The notes below the pieces were generated by a model. It searched no databases. It was not told where the DNA came from and saw nothing but the letters and a program-made list of their open reading frames with translations. Shown in pieces: positions 37,298 to 47,201 of a DNA stretch of 64,000 bases; the stretch's first letter is position 1; each line of letters starts with the position of its first letter. The stretch is taken from the NCBI GenBank assembly GCA_913774625.1, contig CAJYHL010000043.1, positions 30,317-94,316 on the forward strand, in the 5' to 3' direction. Made by a program: the position numbers and the translations under genes. The stretch is from an uncultured Acidovorax sp. (GTDB taxonomy: Bacteria > Pseudomonadota > Gammaproteobacteria > Burkholderiales > Burkholderiaceae_C).

Positions 37298-38725
37298 TCA
37301 GCCCACGCGGCCGTAGCGGTCAGAAAAGCGCACGATGTCGTCCTCGCCCAGGTACGAGCCCGACTGCACCTCGATCAGCTCCAGCGGAATCTTGCCGGGG
37401 TTTTCCAGCGCGTGGATCACGCCCAGCGGGATGTAGGTGGACTGGTTCTCGCCCAGCAGCACTTCCTTGTCGCCGATCTGCACCTTGGCCGTACCCGACA
37501 CGACGATCCAGTGCTCGGCACGGTGGTGGTGCATCTGCACCGACAGCTTCTCGCCCGGGTTCACCGTGATGCACTTGACCTGGTAGCGGTCGCCCTTGTC
37601 GATGGAGTCGTAGGCACCCCAGGGGCGGTACACCTTGCGGTGGGCAGACGCCTCCGAACGGCCTTGAGACTTGAGCTGCTCCACGATCTTCTTGACGTCC
37701 TGCACCTTGGACTTGTCCGCCACCAGAACGGCGTCGGCGGTTTCCACCACCACCACGTCGTCCAGGCCCAGCACGGACACCAAGCGATGCTCGGCATGCA
37801 CATGGCTGTTACGCACATCATGCGCCAGCACGTCGCCGCGCAGCGAATTGCCTTGCCCGTCCTTGGCACTGACCTGCCAGACGGCATTCCAGGCGCCCAC
37901 GTCGCTCCAGCCCGCACGCAGGGGCACCACCACGGCCTTGTCGGTCTTCTCCATCACAGCGTAGTCGATGGAATCCTCGGGCGACTTGGCGAAGGATTCG
38001 GCATCGAGGCGCACGAAATCCAGATCCTTCTTGCCCTTCTCGACTGCCGCACGCGCTGCCTGGGCGATGGAGGGCGCAAAGCGCTCCAACTCCTGCAGAT
38101 ACACCGAGGCCTTGAAGAGGAACATGCCGCTGTTCCAGAGGTGGCGGCCACCATCCACATAGGCCTTGGCGGCCTGCAGATCGGGCTTCTCGACGAAGGC
38201 CTGAACGGCAACCGGTGCCAAGGGCTGGGCCGCATCCAGCCGATCGGCCACGCTGATGTAGCCATAGCCGGTTTCCGGCGCCGTGGGCACGATGCCGAAG
38301 GTCACCAACTTGCCCGCTTCCGCTGCAGGCATGCCGGCGCGCACGCTCTCGTGGAAGGCTGCGGTGTCGGGAATGACATGGTCTGCGGCCAGCACCAGCA
38401 GCAGCGGGTCCTGCCCATCGGCCATGGCCGCCACGGCCGCTGCCGCGATCGCCGGTGCGGTATTGCGCGCCACGGGCTCCAGCACGATGGCATGGGCCGA
38501 AAGGCCCTTCTCTCGGAGCTGCTCCGCTACGATGAAGCGGTGGCCTTCGTTGCATACCACCAGCGGGCGCGCTGGTTGATTGCCATCCAGTCCAGCTAGA
38601 CGAGCAACGGTGAGCTGGAACAGCGTCTGGTCTTCGGTCAGGCCGAGGAATTGCTTCGGGTAGCCCGCGCGCGAGAGAGGCCATAGACGCGTGCCGGAGC
38701 CGCCGGAGAGGATGACTGGGATCAT
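37298..38725 (-). CDS. manC: Mannose-1-phosphate guanylyltransferase / mannose-6-phosphate isomerase
   Basis: Type II PMI/GMP enzyme of 475 residues, complete. The N-terminal nucleotidyltransferase begins [24 protein letters not shown], with FVEKPD and WNSGMFLF. The C-terminal cupin domain carries [29 protein letters not shown] (zinc ligands) and [14 protein letters not shown]. It supplies GDP-mannose. It is the last gene of the minus-strand locus and suggests that mannose or a GDP-mannose-derived sugar is in the polymer. No phosphomannomutase or GDP-mannose dehydratase is in the window. Confidence 0.95.
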   Translation of the reverse strand: MIPVILSGGSGTRLWPLSRAGYPKQFLGLTEDQTLFQLTVARLAGLDGNQPARPLVVCNEGHRFIVAEQLREKGLSAHAIVLEPVARNTAPAIAAAAVAAMADGQDPLLLVLAADHVIPDTAAFHESVRAGMPAAEAGKLVTFGIVPTAPETGYGYISVADRLDAAQPLAPVAVQAFVEKPDLQAAKAYVDGGRHLWNSGMFLFKASVYLQELERFAPSIAQAARAAVEKGKKDLDFVRLDAESFAKSPEDSIDYAVMEKTDKAVVVPLRAGWSDVGAWNAVWQVSAKDGQGNSLRGDVLAHDVRNSHVHAEHRLVSVLGLDDVVVVETADAVLVADKSKVQDVKKIVEQLKSQGRSEASAHRKVYRPWGAYDSIDKGDRYQVKCITVNPGEKLSVQMHHHRAEHWIVVSGTAKVQIGDKEVLLGENQSTYIPLGVIHALENPGKIPLELIEVQSGSYLGEDDIVRFSDRYGRVG

Positions 38726-38787
38726 GAGATAGATACGGAAATTAAATACGATAAATTAGCAAGGTTGAAGCCGGGAAACGACGGATT

Positions 38788-39909
38788 TCAAGCTGCTGCA
38801 GCCGTGCTTTGAGATGAAACGTCTGGCTTCATCTCTGATTCTATAAAGGCCGAAATATTTTTTTTGAAAACTTCGGTCGAAAATCTAAGAGCATGAGCTC
38901 GTATCTCGTCTGGTTGGAAGATTCCACTCATCGATTCGAATTCGGCAACAGCGTTCTGTAGTCCTGCGGGGCTGGCATCTTGATAAAGCAGTCCAGTCTT
39001 CCCATGAACTACTGTTTCCAGTGCCCCACCTTTCCCGAAAGCAATGACTGGCCTCCCAGACGCCATCGCTTCAAGAGGAACGATGCCAAAATCCTCCACT
39101 CCGGGAAAGATAAGTGCGCGGCATTTTGAGTAGAGGCCAGCGATGGCATCCGACGGCTGTCTGCCGAGGAATTGAATATTGGGGCCGGCCATTCTTTTCA
39201 GACGAGGAAGCTCAGCGCCTTCGCCGACGACTACCAGTTTACGGCCGGACTCCGTGAATGCCTTGACAGCAACGTCAGCGCGCTTGTATCCGACCAACTG
39301 TCCAAGCATTAGGTAGTAGTCTTCAGGCTGCGTGGAGATGTAGAACTGTCCTATATCCACTGGCGGATTGATGACTGCGGCATCACGTCGATAATATTTC
39401 ATGATGCGTGAGCGCACAAAATGCGAGTTGGCTATGAACTTATCAACCCGCTGGGCAGTCGAGTAATCCCACAAGCGCAGCTTGTGAATCAGCCACGGCA
39501 TAAGAAGACGTTTGAATCTGGATGTCTCTGCGAGATATTGGGGATACATGTCCCAAACATATCGCATGGGTGTGTGGCAATAGCAAATATGGTGGGTATC
39601 CGGACCGACAATAACACCTTTTGCGGGGCCGCTTTCACTCGATATAACCAAATCATATCCACTCAGGTCGAGTTGCTCCAGGGCTATCGGCATGAATGGA
39701 AGATAGCTCTGATACATCTTCTGGGCTCTGGGTAGACGAGCGATTCCTGTCTCTATGACCCGATGGCCTGGGAACTCCTTGGCAACAAGCTCCGGAGAAG
39801 CAACGTGTGTATAGATGTCAGCCCCGGGATACAAGTCGGCCAATGCCTTTAGGACCTTCTCTCCTCCACGCATATTAACAAGCCAATAATGAATCAAGGC
39901 AACCTTCAT
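38788..39909 (-). CDS. Glycosyltransferase family 4
   Basis: A 373-residue GT-B enzyme. The N-terminus MKVALIHYWLVNMRGGEKVL and the segment HHICYCHTPMRYVWDMY are typical of the WbaZ-like mannosyl/rhamnosyl transferases. The C-terminal donor site has FPGVEDFGIVPLEAMASGRP (E-x7-E motif). With manC directly downstream, GDP-mannose is a likely donor (inference). ATG 39909 overlaps the stop of the GT9 gene (ATGA) and has GGAGG upstream; the frame open to 39978 is not needed. Confidence 0.9.
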   Translation of the reverse strand: MKVALIHYWLVNMRGGEKVLKALADLYPGADIYTHVASPELVAKEFPGHRVIETGIARLPRAQKMYQSYLPFMPIALEQLDLSGYDLVISSESGPAKGVIVGPDTHHICYCHTPMRYVWDMYPQYLAETSRFKRLLMPWLIHKLRLWDYSTAQRVDKFIANSHFVRSRIMKYYRRDAAVINPPVDIGQFYISTQPEDYYLMLGQLVGYKRADVAVKAFTESGRKLVVVGEGAELPRLKRMAGPNIQFLGRQPSDAIAGLYSKCRALIFPGVEDFGIVPLEAMASGRPVIAFGKGGALETVVHGKTGLLYQDASPAGLQNAVAEFESMSGIFQPDEIRAHALRFSTEVFKKNISAFIESEMKPDVSSQSTAAAA

Positions 39910-40949
39910 ACAGTTCCTCCACGCGCCAAACGTTGAACGCTCATTTCGACCGATTCGACAGTGATGCGCTTCATACACTGAGCGTTTTCACAAGCGGCGT
40001 AATTTTTCCCGTCGTAGCAGGGGCTGCAAGGGACGCGATTCTGCAAGCTGAGAACCTCCGTCAGCGGCCTTCCCATGGCTACAAATGCGTTTGCAGGCGT
40101 TGGCCCAAACATTGCAACCAGTGGCGTTGAACTCAAAGATGCCAAGTGCATGGGGCCGGTGTCATGAGAAACGACGACGAGTGCATTTTCAGCCAATTTC
40201 ACAAGCTGTGCCAGGCTGGTTTTTCCAATAAATTTCTCGCAGGTAACGCTGGAGAAATGATCCAAAACCCAAGCATCCGTCGGACCGCCCGCTAGAACAA
40301 CACGGTGTCCCTGAGCGATAAGACGCTCCGCCAGTTCGACGTAGTACTCCACAGGCCAGCGCCTCAGATCATCTGTTCGCAAAAGGTTTCGCGCGCCACC
40401 CGGCACCATCAGTACATAGCCGGCAGCCGGCAACGATGTGGCCTGTCCCTCTTGTTCCGCATCTTTCATCAGACTCACACCGAGCTGCCTGGCTGCCTCA
40501 GGGAAGTCCAAGTCGGAGTCGCTATCTCTGCCGGTGAGCAGACGCCAGTATTCGTAGATTCGACTTCGATGCTGTACCAGCGGGCGGCCGAAAGAAGAGG
40601 ACCCTAAGCGCCTTTTCACACTGCTTTTTAGCAAGCAGGTCAGTAATTCATAACGACGGTCGGCATAACCTGTCAAGATCTGGTCGTAACGCACGCCCCG
40701 CTGTCTCAGCATCAGCGCGACACGCCCAAGAGCAAGCACACGCTGCGTAAATGAGCCCGCTAGCAGTTCCTTGTCCGACACGGCAATCAATTCGTCCGCT
40801 ACAGACATGGAGCGCGCAAAATCCAGAAGTCCCTTTGAAATAATCCAATGGACCTCATGGTTCGGGTGTGAATCCTTGAAAATCCTTAATGCTGCTGCGG
40901 CCTGTACCACATCACCGATGGCGCCGAGCTTTACAAACAATATCTTCAA
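39906..40949 (-). CDS. Glycosyltransferase family 9 (heptosyltransferase-like), TTG start
   Basis: A 347-residue GT9 enzyme: KILFVKLGAIGDVVQAAAAL at the N-terminus, LMVPGGARNLLRTDDLRRWP, and the donor motif VVVSHDTGPMHLASL. GT9 members mostly transfer ADP-heptose in LPS core; here it sits in a polymer locus, while the ADP-heptose genes lie 30 kb away at 6.6-10.7 kb. The start codon is TTG at 40949 (then AAG ATA), with CGGAG about six bases upstream; no ATG fits the conserved N-terminus. Its end has several Cys (CSPCYDGKNYAACENAQCMK), a cluster found in some GT9 proteins. Confidence 0.87.
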   Translation of the reverse strand: MKILFVKLGAIGDVVQAAAALRIFKDSHPNHEVHWIISKGLLDFARSMSVADELIAVSDKELLAGSFTQRVLALGRVALMLRQRGVRYDQILTGYADRRYELLTCLLKSSVKRRLGSSSFGRPLVQHRSRIYEYWRLLTGRDSDSDLDFPEAARQLGVSLMKDAEQEGQATSLPAAGYVLMVPGGARNLLRTDDLRRWPVEYYVELAERLIAQGHRVVLAGGPTDAWVLDHFSSVTCEKFIGKTSLAQLVKLAENALVVVSHDTGPMHLASLSSTPLVAMFGPTPANAFVAMGRPLTEVLSLQNRVPCSPCYDGKNYAACENAQCMKRITVESVEMSVQRLARGGTV

Positions 40950-41406
40950 TCAATCTCCGTTATGTAAATTTCAAAAGAAAGAAAATTGCATCGCCATGCA
41001 CGCTGCACTGCGGCTTCTCTTTATTTTTATGGGTTGTATTCCTGGCTTTGCAGTGGGCGGTTGATTTTTCTGTCCGTTGCCCCGGGGTGCTTGGCATCTT
41101 CCTGTGCTTGACTTGGCAATCCATTGGCTGGATTGATTGCTTGTTTTATCAGTGATTATTTTGGGCGAGTGCTTGCAGCTACCGTTCTGAAAGCAGATGA
41201 AAAATTCTATTCAAGATAAAATTGACCCCGTCCGTCGATATGGATGCCGATGCGGTGATGTTTCTGGTGATCGCCATATGTTTTTGGTTTATCAACAGGA
41301 TGAAAAGGCCAAACATCGGAGATATTAATGGGTGGCAACTTTATCTTGATGTGATGGGTATTTTGAGTAAATCTGCTTCAATGAATTCGGTGGATGGCTG
41401 CTCGCA
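40950..41406. other. 457-base AT-rich gap within the polysaccharide locus
   Basis: All other genes of this locus are nearly touching, but here no credible gene is present on either strand. Small open frames (up to ~90 codons) lack ribosome-binding sites and family resemblance. I find no terminator with a T-run and no convincing promoter. It may be a decayed gene, or hold a promoter for the GT9-GT4-manC group. Confidence 0.55.
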
Positions 41407-42627
41407 TCATATTTTATGCCGGGTTCTGGGTGATATCTGGTAGGCTGGATTCCATGAAATCCGTTGCATCAAAATGGAGAATGTCAGGAAGAAGAATAGA
41501 AAATTTATGGGGTAGACATTGAGCATTGGCAAATTCAGGCATGCAAAAATAAAATATGCCACGAAAAAAGCTATGGCGGAGTATGTCTTGCTTGCTTTCC
41601 TGTGGCATGAGGCGAAATCTCTTTTCAAGCGAGTCGCCACATGAAGGAAGAAGAATAGCCAGACAAATAAGCCGGCCAGTCCGAAATTCGCCAACGACTG
41701 GGCAAACCAAGATTCAGTAAAGAAATATTCATCAGAGCCGAATAAAAATGTCAGCGGGCCATCAAGAGCATGCTCAATTGCAGCTTGGGGAGAGTGGTCC
41801 GAGATACTCTGGCTTTTCTGAGTGTACATTTGAGTCAGGATGTCCAGGATGTCCGTGGTTTCGATTACATAAACGGCGTATCCGCCCAAAATCAAGACAA
41901 AGATGCTGAAAAAAATTTTCGATCGCATATTCCCCTTGAGTGCATACAGCCCAATCAGGATGATAAGAAATCCGATGGCCGTCAGCGACTGCGTCAAGAG
42001 TATAAGGAGGCAACTGACAAAGACCCCGAGCCAGCGGGTCCTGGGTTGTTCATGGGCAAAAAAATAGCCTAGAAACAAGAATGCCAACGCGGCAAAGCCG
42101 TTGGGATCGTCCAAGAAGCTGCCAAAACGCACTGAATAGCTGTCGGCATATGCCAGCGCAGGCAGACGACCAACGGTCGCAAAAAGCAGCACTTGCACAA
42201 ACTGCACCAATAGGGAATAGGAAAATAAAAAAACAATAAATTTTTCAGCGGTTCGAGCGCTAACGCGAGGAGTGCCTGCAGCATAAAGAAAGCCAAATGC
42301 ACACCACGTATAGGGTTCCAGGAATCCTATGTCCTCGCTTGCTAAAAACTTCAGAAGTGCCGTGGAAATCGCTATTAGAAATACTGCTGCCCACACCCCG
42401 CTGCTGGTATTTATTCTGAGCAGGCTGCCTTTTGTTGAAATAATCAGCAAACCGGCAAGCGCAATCAAGAATTTCCCGAGCTGGAGTGGCAAAGGTGTGT
42501 CGCTGTATGTGGGACTCGATCCTGAGAAATTGATCTGTAACGGATAGCGGTACGAAAGATAGAGCACCAAAATGACGAAAATTGTCGCTAGCAGGCGGTC
42601 AGTCCACAGAGTCGAGCGTTTTTTCAT
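41407..42627 (-). CDS. O-antigen polymerase Wzy-like membrane protein
   Basis: A 406-residue protein with about ten to eleven hydrophobic segments and a large periplasmic loop (about residues 255-310, containing FLFGSDEYFFTESWFAQSLANFG). The pattern SVRFGSFLDDPNGFAALAFLFLG with DPNG before a TM segment is common in Wzy/WaaL proteins, which are otherwise very divergent. In a locus with a flippase and a Wzz-type protein, it is the only polymerase candidate. It starts 12 bases after the stop of the upstream GT2 gene. Confidence 0.78.
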   Translation of the reverse strand: MKKRSTLWTDRLLATIFVILVLYLSYRYPLQINFSGSSPTYSDTPLPLQLGKFLIALAGLLIISTKGSLLRINTSSGVWAAVFLIAISTALLKFLASEDIGFLEPYTWCAFGFLYAAGTPRVSARTAEKFIVFLFSYSLLVQFVQVLLFATVGRLPALAYADSYSVRFGSFLDDPNGFAALAFLFLGYFFAHEQPRTRWLGVFVSCLLILLTQSLTAIGFLIILIGLYALKGNMRSKIFFSIFVLILGGYAVYVIETTDILDILTQMYTQKSQSISDHSPQAAIEHALDGPLTFLFGSDEYFFTESWFAQSLANFGLAGLFVWLFFFLHVATRLKRDFASCHRKASKTYSAIAFFVAYFIFACLNLPMLNVYPINFLFFFLTFSILMQRISWNPAYQISPRTRHKI

Positions 42628-42639
42628 GCTGCATCACGC

Positions 42640-43683
42640 TCATTTCGAAATGAAGATGCTGGCAATCCTGCGCAGCATTCGAGGGCGGGACTGCGGGTTT
42701 ACCAGCCATACTGCGGGATACCTTGCCAGAGGCCTCGGTAGCAGTCCAACCATTACAAACCATGCCAGCATCACGGCTTTGGTCGCCAACTTGTAGCCAG
42801 GCCAAATCATGGTCACGACAAGCGCCTGGCTAAGCAGACGCCAAAGATTTTCATCGGCAACGGGATGCTCTGATCTGAAAAATTTAAATGAGATCAGGCG
42901 AATTTTTGATTGAGCAGGTGTTGTCTCGTGGCGCGGCCGTCCAGCAGCAAGCCCCCGTTCGTTGATCTCGCACCACATCAATTGATTTGATTCAAGAGTC
43001 CTAGCAACTGAGAGAGGCGGGGTTTTAGGGCTGTTGTTGAATGCGAACTCACTGTCCCCATCAAGCTTGTCCTGCAGGCGATAAAGCCCGCCCGTTCCAG
43101 GCAGATTCGCAATTTCACCATAGAAGGGTGCAAGCAGGATCACATAAGTATCGGCAGCGATACGCCAATTAGCCTCCGGCATTGGCAGCACTTTCTTCAA
43201 AAAAGCTGCCGAGAAAGCATTCGCGCTGCCTGGCGGGCTTGCATAGCAGCCGAAGTTATTCATATGCTCACGAACGTCGCCCTCGTGAAGAGATGCCGGA
43301 AAAACCTGTCCCAATGGCTTCCCTCGCTCATCCATCATGTCAAGCCGCCAATGAATCTTCGACAGCTGTGGACTCCAAGATGCCACTACCTGTTGCACCA
43401 CGCCGGGATGCAATAGATCATCAGAGTCCAGGAATATGACTATGTCACCATGGCTGGCATTAAATCCGGCATTGTAGGCAGATCCCTGTCCACCGTTTTC
43501 CTTTAGGATGGCAGTTATCTTTCCAGTATACCGAGCGATTATTTCGCGGGAGTCATCTGTCGAACCATCGTCGACTACGATGACTTCCGTATTCGGGTAT
43601 GACTGCATCAACGCACTATCAATGCAGGCCGCCAGGAAGCGGCCGTAATTGTAGTTGTTGATGATTATGGAAATCTTGGTCAT
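42640..43683 (-). CDS. Glycosyltransferase family 2
   Basis: A 347-residue GT-A enzyme: SIIINNYNYGRFLAACIDSA, VIVVDDGSTDDS, ENGGQGSAYNAGFNASHGD and the metal-binding FLDSDDLL. The later part has a hydrophobic segment (TKAVMLAWFVMVGLLP) near the C-terminus that may attach it to the membrane. It transfers one sugar to the lipid-linked repeat unit; the sugar is not predictable. It overlaps the upstream GT2 gene by four bases (ATGA), showing coupled translation. Confidence 0.88.
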   Translation of the reverse strand: MTKISIIINNYNYGRFLAACIDSALMQSYPNTEVIVVDDGSTDDSREIIARYTGKITAILKENGGQGSAYNAGFNASHGDIVIFLDSDDLLHPGVVQQVVASWSPQLSKIHWRLDMMDERGKPLGQVFPASLHEGDVREHMNNFGCYASPPGSANAFSAAFLKKVLPMPEANWRIAADTYVILLAPFYGEIANLPGTGGLYRLQDKLDGDSEFAFNNSPKTPPLSVARTLESNQLMWCEINERGLAAGRPRHETTPAQSKIRLISFKFFRSEHPVADENLWRLLSQALVVTMIWPGYKLATKAVMLAWFVMVGLLPRPLARYPAVWLVNPQSRPRMLRRIASIFISK

Positions 43684-44696
43684 AGATGTTTTCTGTCCTT
43701 CATTTTCTCTAGGCCGGTGGATTCACCTTTCCGCCATTTATAGAGAGCATTGAAGAGAGAATATCCAGCGAAAGGGAATGCTAAAAATGCCCAGCCTACA
43801 TAGCGACGTATGAGCATGCGAAATCCACTATCTAGCCCGAAGAAGTTCTTCTCGATGCGGGAATAAGCGATTCGAGCTCCATAAGCATTGTTGTTGAAGC
43901 GCGCATCAAGCAGCAACTGATGCAGCACCCCAGCAAATGTTATCCACTCGCTTTGCGGTTGGCAGATTACTCTGACCAGCCTGCGCAACAAATCTGGGCG
44001 AAGAGGAAGCTCCATCAACTTGGAGAAACCCAGGGCAATTGGAATCACAGACATTTGGGTTTCTTGCGGTGTGTCTTCTGCGCCATTGTTCACAATCTGG
44101 ACATTCAGCAAGACACAGACGTCATCCTCATGCATTCCAGACAGGAAACCAGCAAAGAGGGGGGCGCATGTATTCTGATAGAACTTCGCCATCCGGAGAT
44201 GAGGTCTTATCTTATCGGCACGGTAAACGCAATCCGATATGAAAATTATCTGTCCAAAGCTATCAATGGCGTCGAGAAACTGGGCGGGCCCTACGCATCG
44301 GGTTGTTCCGTTGCGAGGCGCGTGGCCTGGCGCGGGCGTGCTGAAGTTCAGGTAGGCGGCATCGGGATGATTCTCTATTGCAGCTAATACTCGTTGTACG
44401 GCATCCGGCAGCACTGGATCATCGTCCCCCAGGACCCAGATAAATCGACCCCGGCCGTATTCAATTGCCCGGGTGATATTCTCGTTTCCACCCACGTTTA
44501 CCCTATTGCGAACGACCTCCAATCTTGCAAAATCTTCACCCAATGACTCCTTGAGATCAGGAGCGACAGGCTTGGGAGAGGCGTTGTCAAGAATAATGAT
44601 CTCGACCTGCGGCGTTATTTGCGAGATTAAACGCTTAACATTCTTCGCTAAGATGGCGTTTCTAGAGTAGGTGGGAATAACGATTGAGAGATCCAT
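43680..44696 (-). CDS. Glycosyltransferase family 2
   Basis: A 338-residue GT-A enzyme: DLSIVIPTYSRNAILAKNV, IIILDNASPKP, RNRVNVGGNENITRAIEYG and the DxD-type motif WVLGDDDPVLPDA. It resembles the abequosyltransferase-like branch (GGNxNI... and LGDDD), which would suit transfer of a 3,6-dideoxyhexose-derived CDP-sugar made by this locus; that link is inference. It lies six bases downstream of the flippase stop. Confidence 0.86.
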   Translation of the reverse strand: MDLSIVIPTYSRNAILAKNVKRLISQITPQVEIIILDNASPKPVAPDLKESLGEDFARLEVVRNRVNVGGNENITRAIEYGRGRFIWVLGDDDPVLPDAVQRVLAAIENHPDAAYLNFSTPAPGHAPRNGTTRCVGPAQFLDAIDSFGQIIFISDCVYRADKIRPHLRMAKFYQNTCAPLFAGFLSGMHEDDVCVLLNVQIVNNGAEDTPQETQMSVIPIALGFSKLMELPLRPDLLRRLVRVICQPQSEWITFAGVLHQLLLDARFNNNAYGARIAYSRIEKNFFGLDSGFRMLIRRYVGWAFLAFPFAGYSLFNALYKWRKGESTGLEKMKDRKHL

Positions 44697-44702
44697 GTCT
44701 GC

Positions 44703-46019
44703 CTACAGAAATTTTCGAAATATCAATGCGCACCAGGGCAATGCAATGAAGAGCGTTATCCCCATATAGGATGCCATAATATGAAAAACACCAATTTTTG
44801 AGGTCAAGTACACTGCCATGGCAACAAGCAGGCCGACTACGACTGAGCTTGCAAGCAAAGGCTCCTTTTTGTGGGCGCGCATATAGGCTGCCATGGAGAA
44901 GATCAGGTGATTTGTCTGCGTCACCACCGCCAGGCATACCATCGAAGGCAGGTCGAGCACACGGTCACCAATCGGCAGGCCACTGGCCTTTGCAAGCCAC
45001 GTCAGAAGAATTACCAAAAGGCAGCCTAGCAAACAGAGCAAGGCTGATCGAATATACACGCGCCAGAATAATTGCTTGGCGGCTACATGGTTCCCCTGTG
45101 CGATCAGGTTGACCATCGCTGGCGCCTTAGCAGTCACCCAGCTCATGGGGACAGAAAGCAAGGTGCCGAATACAGAAAGTGCCAATCCGGCCTTGCCGGC
45201 AGCGATTGCACCTTGGGATGCAAAAATTATAGGATTGAAGAGTTGGAATATGAAGTATCCACTAATCCAGCTGACTGCAATTCTCCATTGAAATGGAAAT
45301 ATTTCTGTCCGCCAGTTAATGTTGAATTGGTCCTGGATGTGCTCATCAAAATTTATAGTCTGCCGGCGGGCTCGAAAGAACCAGAATGCAGTAAAGCAGA
45401 AAGCGGCGATGGCCACGACCGGCATTGCTACCAAACCGACACCGAGGGACAGCAGCAGCCAAAGAAGAAGATAGCCAAAGAGGGACTGCTTTAAGCGGAC
45501 GAGGGCGACAGTCGCTACCGTACCCATGCCTTCGGCCACTGCGAGGAAGGGGCTCAGGTACAGATTTCCGGCAGTAAATACCACCAAGGCGATCCATGCC
45601 AACTCCCAGTTGGGTACGGCCTCTACTGCATTTCGTTCAAAGAACCAATATCCCAGAGCAGTAACTATAAGGCAGAAGAGAAAGGCGATGACCCGGTACC
45701 ATCTGTGGATCAGCATCAATATGGAAGCCATGCGCCCCAAATGATTTTCTGGTCCATACCATCTGCCGTCGTCTCCTTTCTTCAAGTGTGCCGTCTCATG
45801 GCCAGCCAGTTGGGTTATCACATAATTGAAGCCCAGCTCAAAAAATACCTGCATCGCTATCAGGCTTGAGAAGGTGAAGTAGTAACCCTGCTCCGCCTTC
45901 GTAAGCCAATGAGGAATGCCAAGTACCATGACTGCTCCTGCGACTACCGACCATAATCGATAGGCGAGCGAGGAGAAAACATGGATGTCGATATCAACGA
46001 GTCTTAGGATTTTCCTCAA
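44703..46019 (-). CDS. Oligosaccharide flippase, Wzx-like
   Basis: A 438-residue membrane protein with about 12 hydrophobic segments and scattered charged residues between, in the manner of MATE/Wzx exporters. Segments include FFELGFNYVITQLAGHE near residue 60, YFIFQLFNPIIFASQG and SWVTAKAPAMVNLIAQGN, which resemble the polysaccharide biosynthesis protein family. It would move the lipid-linked repeat unit to the periplasm before Wzy/Wzz polymerisation. It is followed at once by the GT2 pair. Confidence 0.82.
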   Translation of the reverse strand: MRKILRLVDIDIHVFSSLAYRLWSVVAGAVMVLGIPHWLTKAEQGYYFTFSSLIAMQVFFELGFNYVITQLAGHETAHLKKGDDGRWYGPENHLGRMASILMLIHRWYRVIAFLFCLIVTALGYWFFERNAVEAVPNWELAWIALVVFTAGNLYLSPFLAVAEGMGTVATVALVRLKQSLFGYLLLWLLLSLGVGLVAMPVVAIAAFCFTAFWFFRARRQTINFDEHIQDQFNINWRTEIFPFQWRIAVSWISGYFIFQLFNPIIFASQGAIAAGKAGLALSVFGTLLSVPMSWVTAKAPAMVNLIAQGNHVAAKQLFWRVYIRSALLCLLGCLLVILLTWLAKASGLPIGDRVLDLPSMVCLAVVTQTNHLIFSMAAYMRAHKKEPLLASSVVVGLLVAMAVYLTSKIGVFHIMASYMGITLFIALPWCALIFRKFL

Positions 46020-46130
46020 AGTATTATCTTTTGTATTTTTAATTTAATTTTCGGGCGAATCCAGTAATTCCACGTCTGGCATCTGACAGCCAGAGAATCG
46101 GCTTGGAGACTCGTTTACCGCTTTGTCCAA

Positions 46131-47201
46131 CTACTTCACGAGTCGTACGAGTCCTACGCGTTGGGCATGCCAAGCTAACGTCCGTTGGACTGCGCCAAGG
46201 AAGTCGACAGTTACCGTCACTCCGAGCTGTTCCTGCGTGAAAGCGGTGTCCGCAAAAAAGTCATGGCTACGCGCGTCTTGGCGACCAGTGCTATTGAGCG
46301 CAATATGTGGAGCAGGATTGCTGAGAGCCGCGACAGCTTTCGCTGCTTCTGCATGGCTAACGGGCTCTGCCCCGCCTAGGTTATAGGCCACACCATCTGA
46401 TCCAGAAGTGGCAATCTGAAGCAGCCAAGCTGCCACATCGCTGCCGTAGAGATAACTGCGCCTTGGAACTCCATCGCCATTGAGTCGAATCTCGTGCCCG
46501 CTCAAAGTATCGCGAATGAAGTTGTTGACCGCCCAGGGCGTATCTAGCCCCTGGTAAGGTCCGAGGAAGGTGAAAGCTCTGGCTGTGCTCAGCGGGACTC
46601 GAAATTGTCCGGCGAATGCGCAGGCGAGGCTTTCTGCAGCACGGCGCGATTCTGCGTACAGATTGTGGAAACGGGTGAAGTCGATCTGTCCACAGTCTGT
46701 TTCGCGGATGCCGGTGGCTGAGGCTTGGGCGCCAGCCACGAGGCCTGAACTGATGTTGACGAAACGGCGGAGGTCCTCCAGACGATGCGCGGCCGACAAA
46801 GTGTTGTTTAGGCCATAGACGGTCGTTTCGAAAACGCGCTGTGGCTCGGACGCGGACACGCGAGGATCCGCTATGCCGGCAGCGTAGATGACGAGGTTGA
46901 CATCGCGCGGCAGTTCGAAAGACGAGCGCACGTCCTGCGCATGCAGCACAGTATCGTTGCGCTTGAGGTGCGGATGCCGATCGGGCCACTTGGTGGCGCT
47001 CAACCCGAAGAGGTCTAGCCGAATACCGGCTTGCTGTTCGTCATTGAGCATGGCCACCGTTTCAGCGATCCATGTACCGCTAAAGCCGGTGCCACCGACG
47101 ACGGCGATGCGCTGGCCTGCCAGGCGCTTGGCGAGTCCTTCTACTGCAGCGACGGATGTCCGGCAGTCGTCGCGAATCTGCTTTTGCAGTGCCTCAAGCA
47201 T
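46131..47201 (-). CDS. Extended SDR (NAD-dependent epimerase/dehydratase family), Tyr-x3-Arg
   Basis: A 356-residue extended SDR. Cofactor loop VVGGTGFSGTW (36-44), YAAGIADPRV, FVNISSGLVAG (Ser region) and ARAFTFLGPYQGLDTPWAV. The catalytic pair reads Tyr182-Ala-Glu-Ser-Arg186: Arg in place of the usual Lys. It stands between the aldolase gene (overlap eight bases) and the flippase, so it most likely acts on the nucleotide sugar, as a reductase or epimerase. With the SDR at 49124 it gives two candidates for reduction of a branched keto-sugar. The substrate is inferred from context only. Confidence 0.83.
   Translation of the reverse strand: MLEALQKQIRDDCRTSVAAVEGLAKRLAGQRIAVVGGTGFSGTWIAETVAMLNDEQQAGIRLDLFGLSATKWPDRHPHLKRNDTVLHAQDVRSSFELPRDVNLVIYAAGIADPRVSASEPQRVFETTVYGLNNTLSAAHRLEDLRRFVNISSGLVAGAQASATGIRETDCGQIDFTRFHNLYAESRRAAESLACAFAGQFRVPLSTARAFTFLGPYQGLDTPWAVNNFIRDTLSGHEIRLNGDGVPRRSYLYGSDVAAWLLQIATSGSDGVAYNLGGAEPVSHAEAAKAVAALSNPAPHIALNSTGRQDARSHDFFADTAFTQEQLGVTVTVDFLGAVQRTLAWHAQRVGLVRLVK

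Noticed and set aside
41222..41443. Small plus-strand ORF (73 codons) in the locus gap
   Set aside because: No ribosome-binding site, runs into the end of the polymerase gene on the other strand, and resembles nothing.
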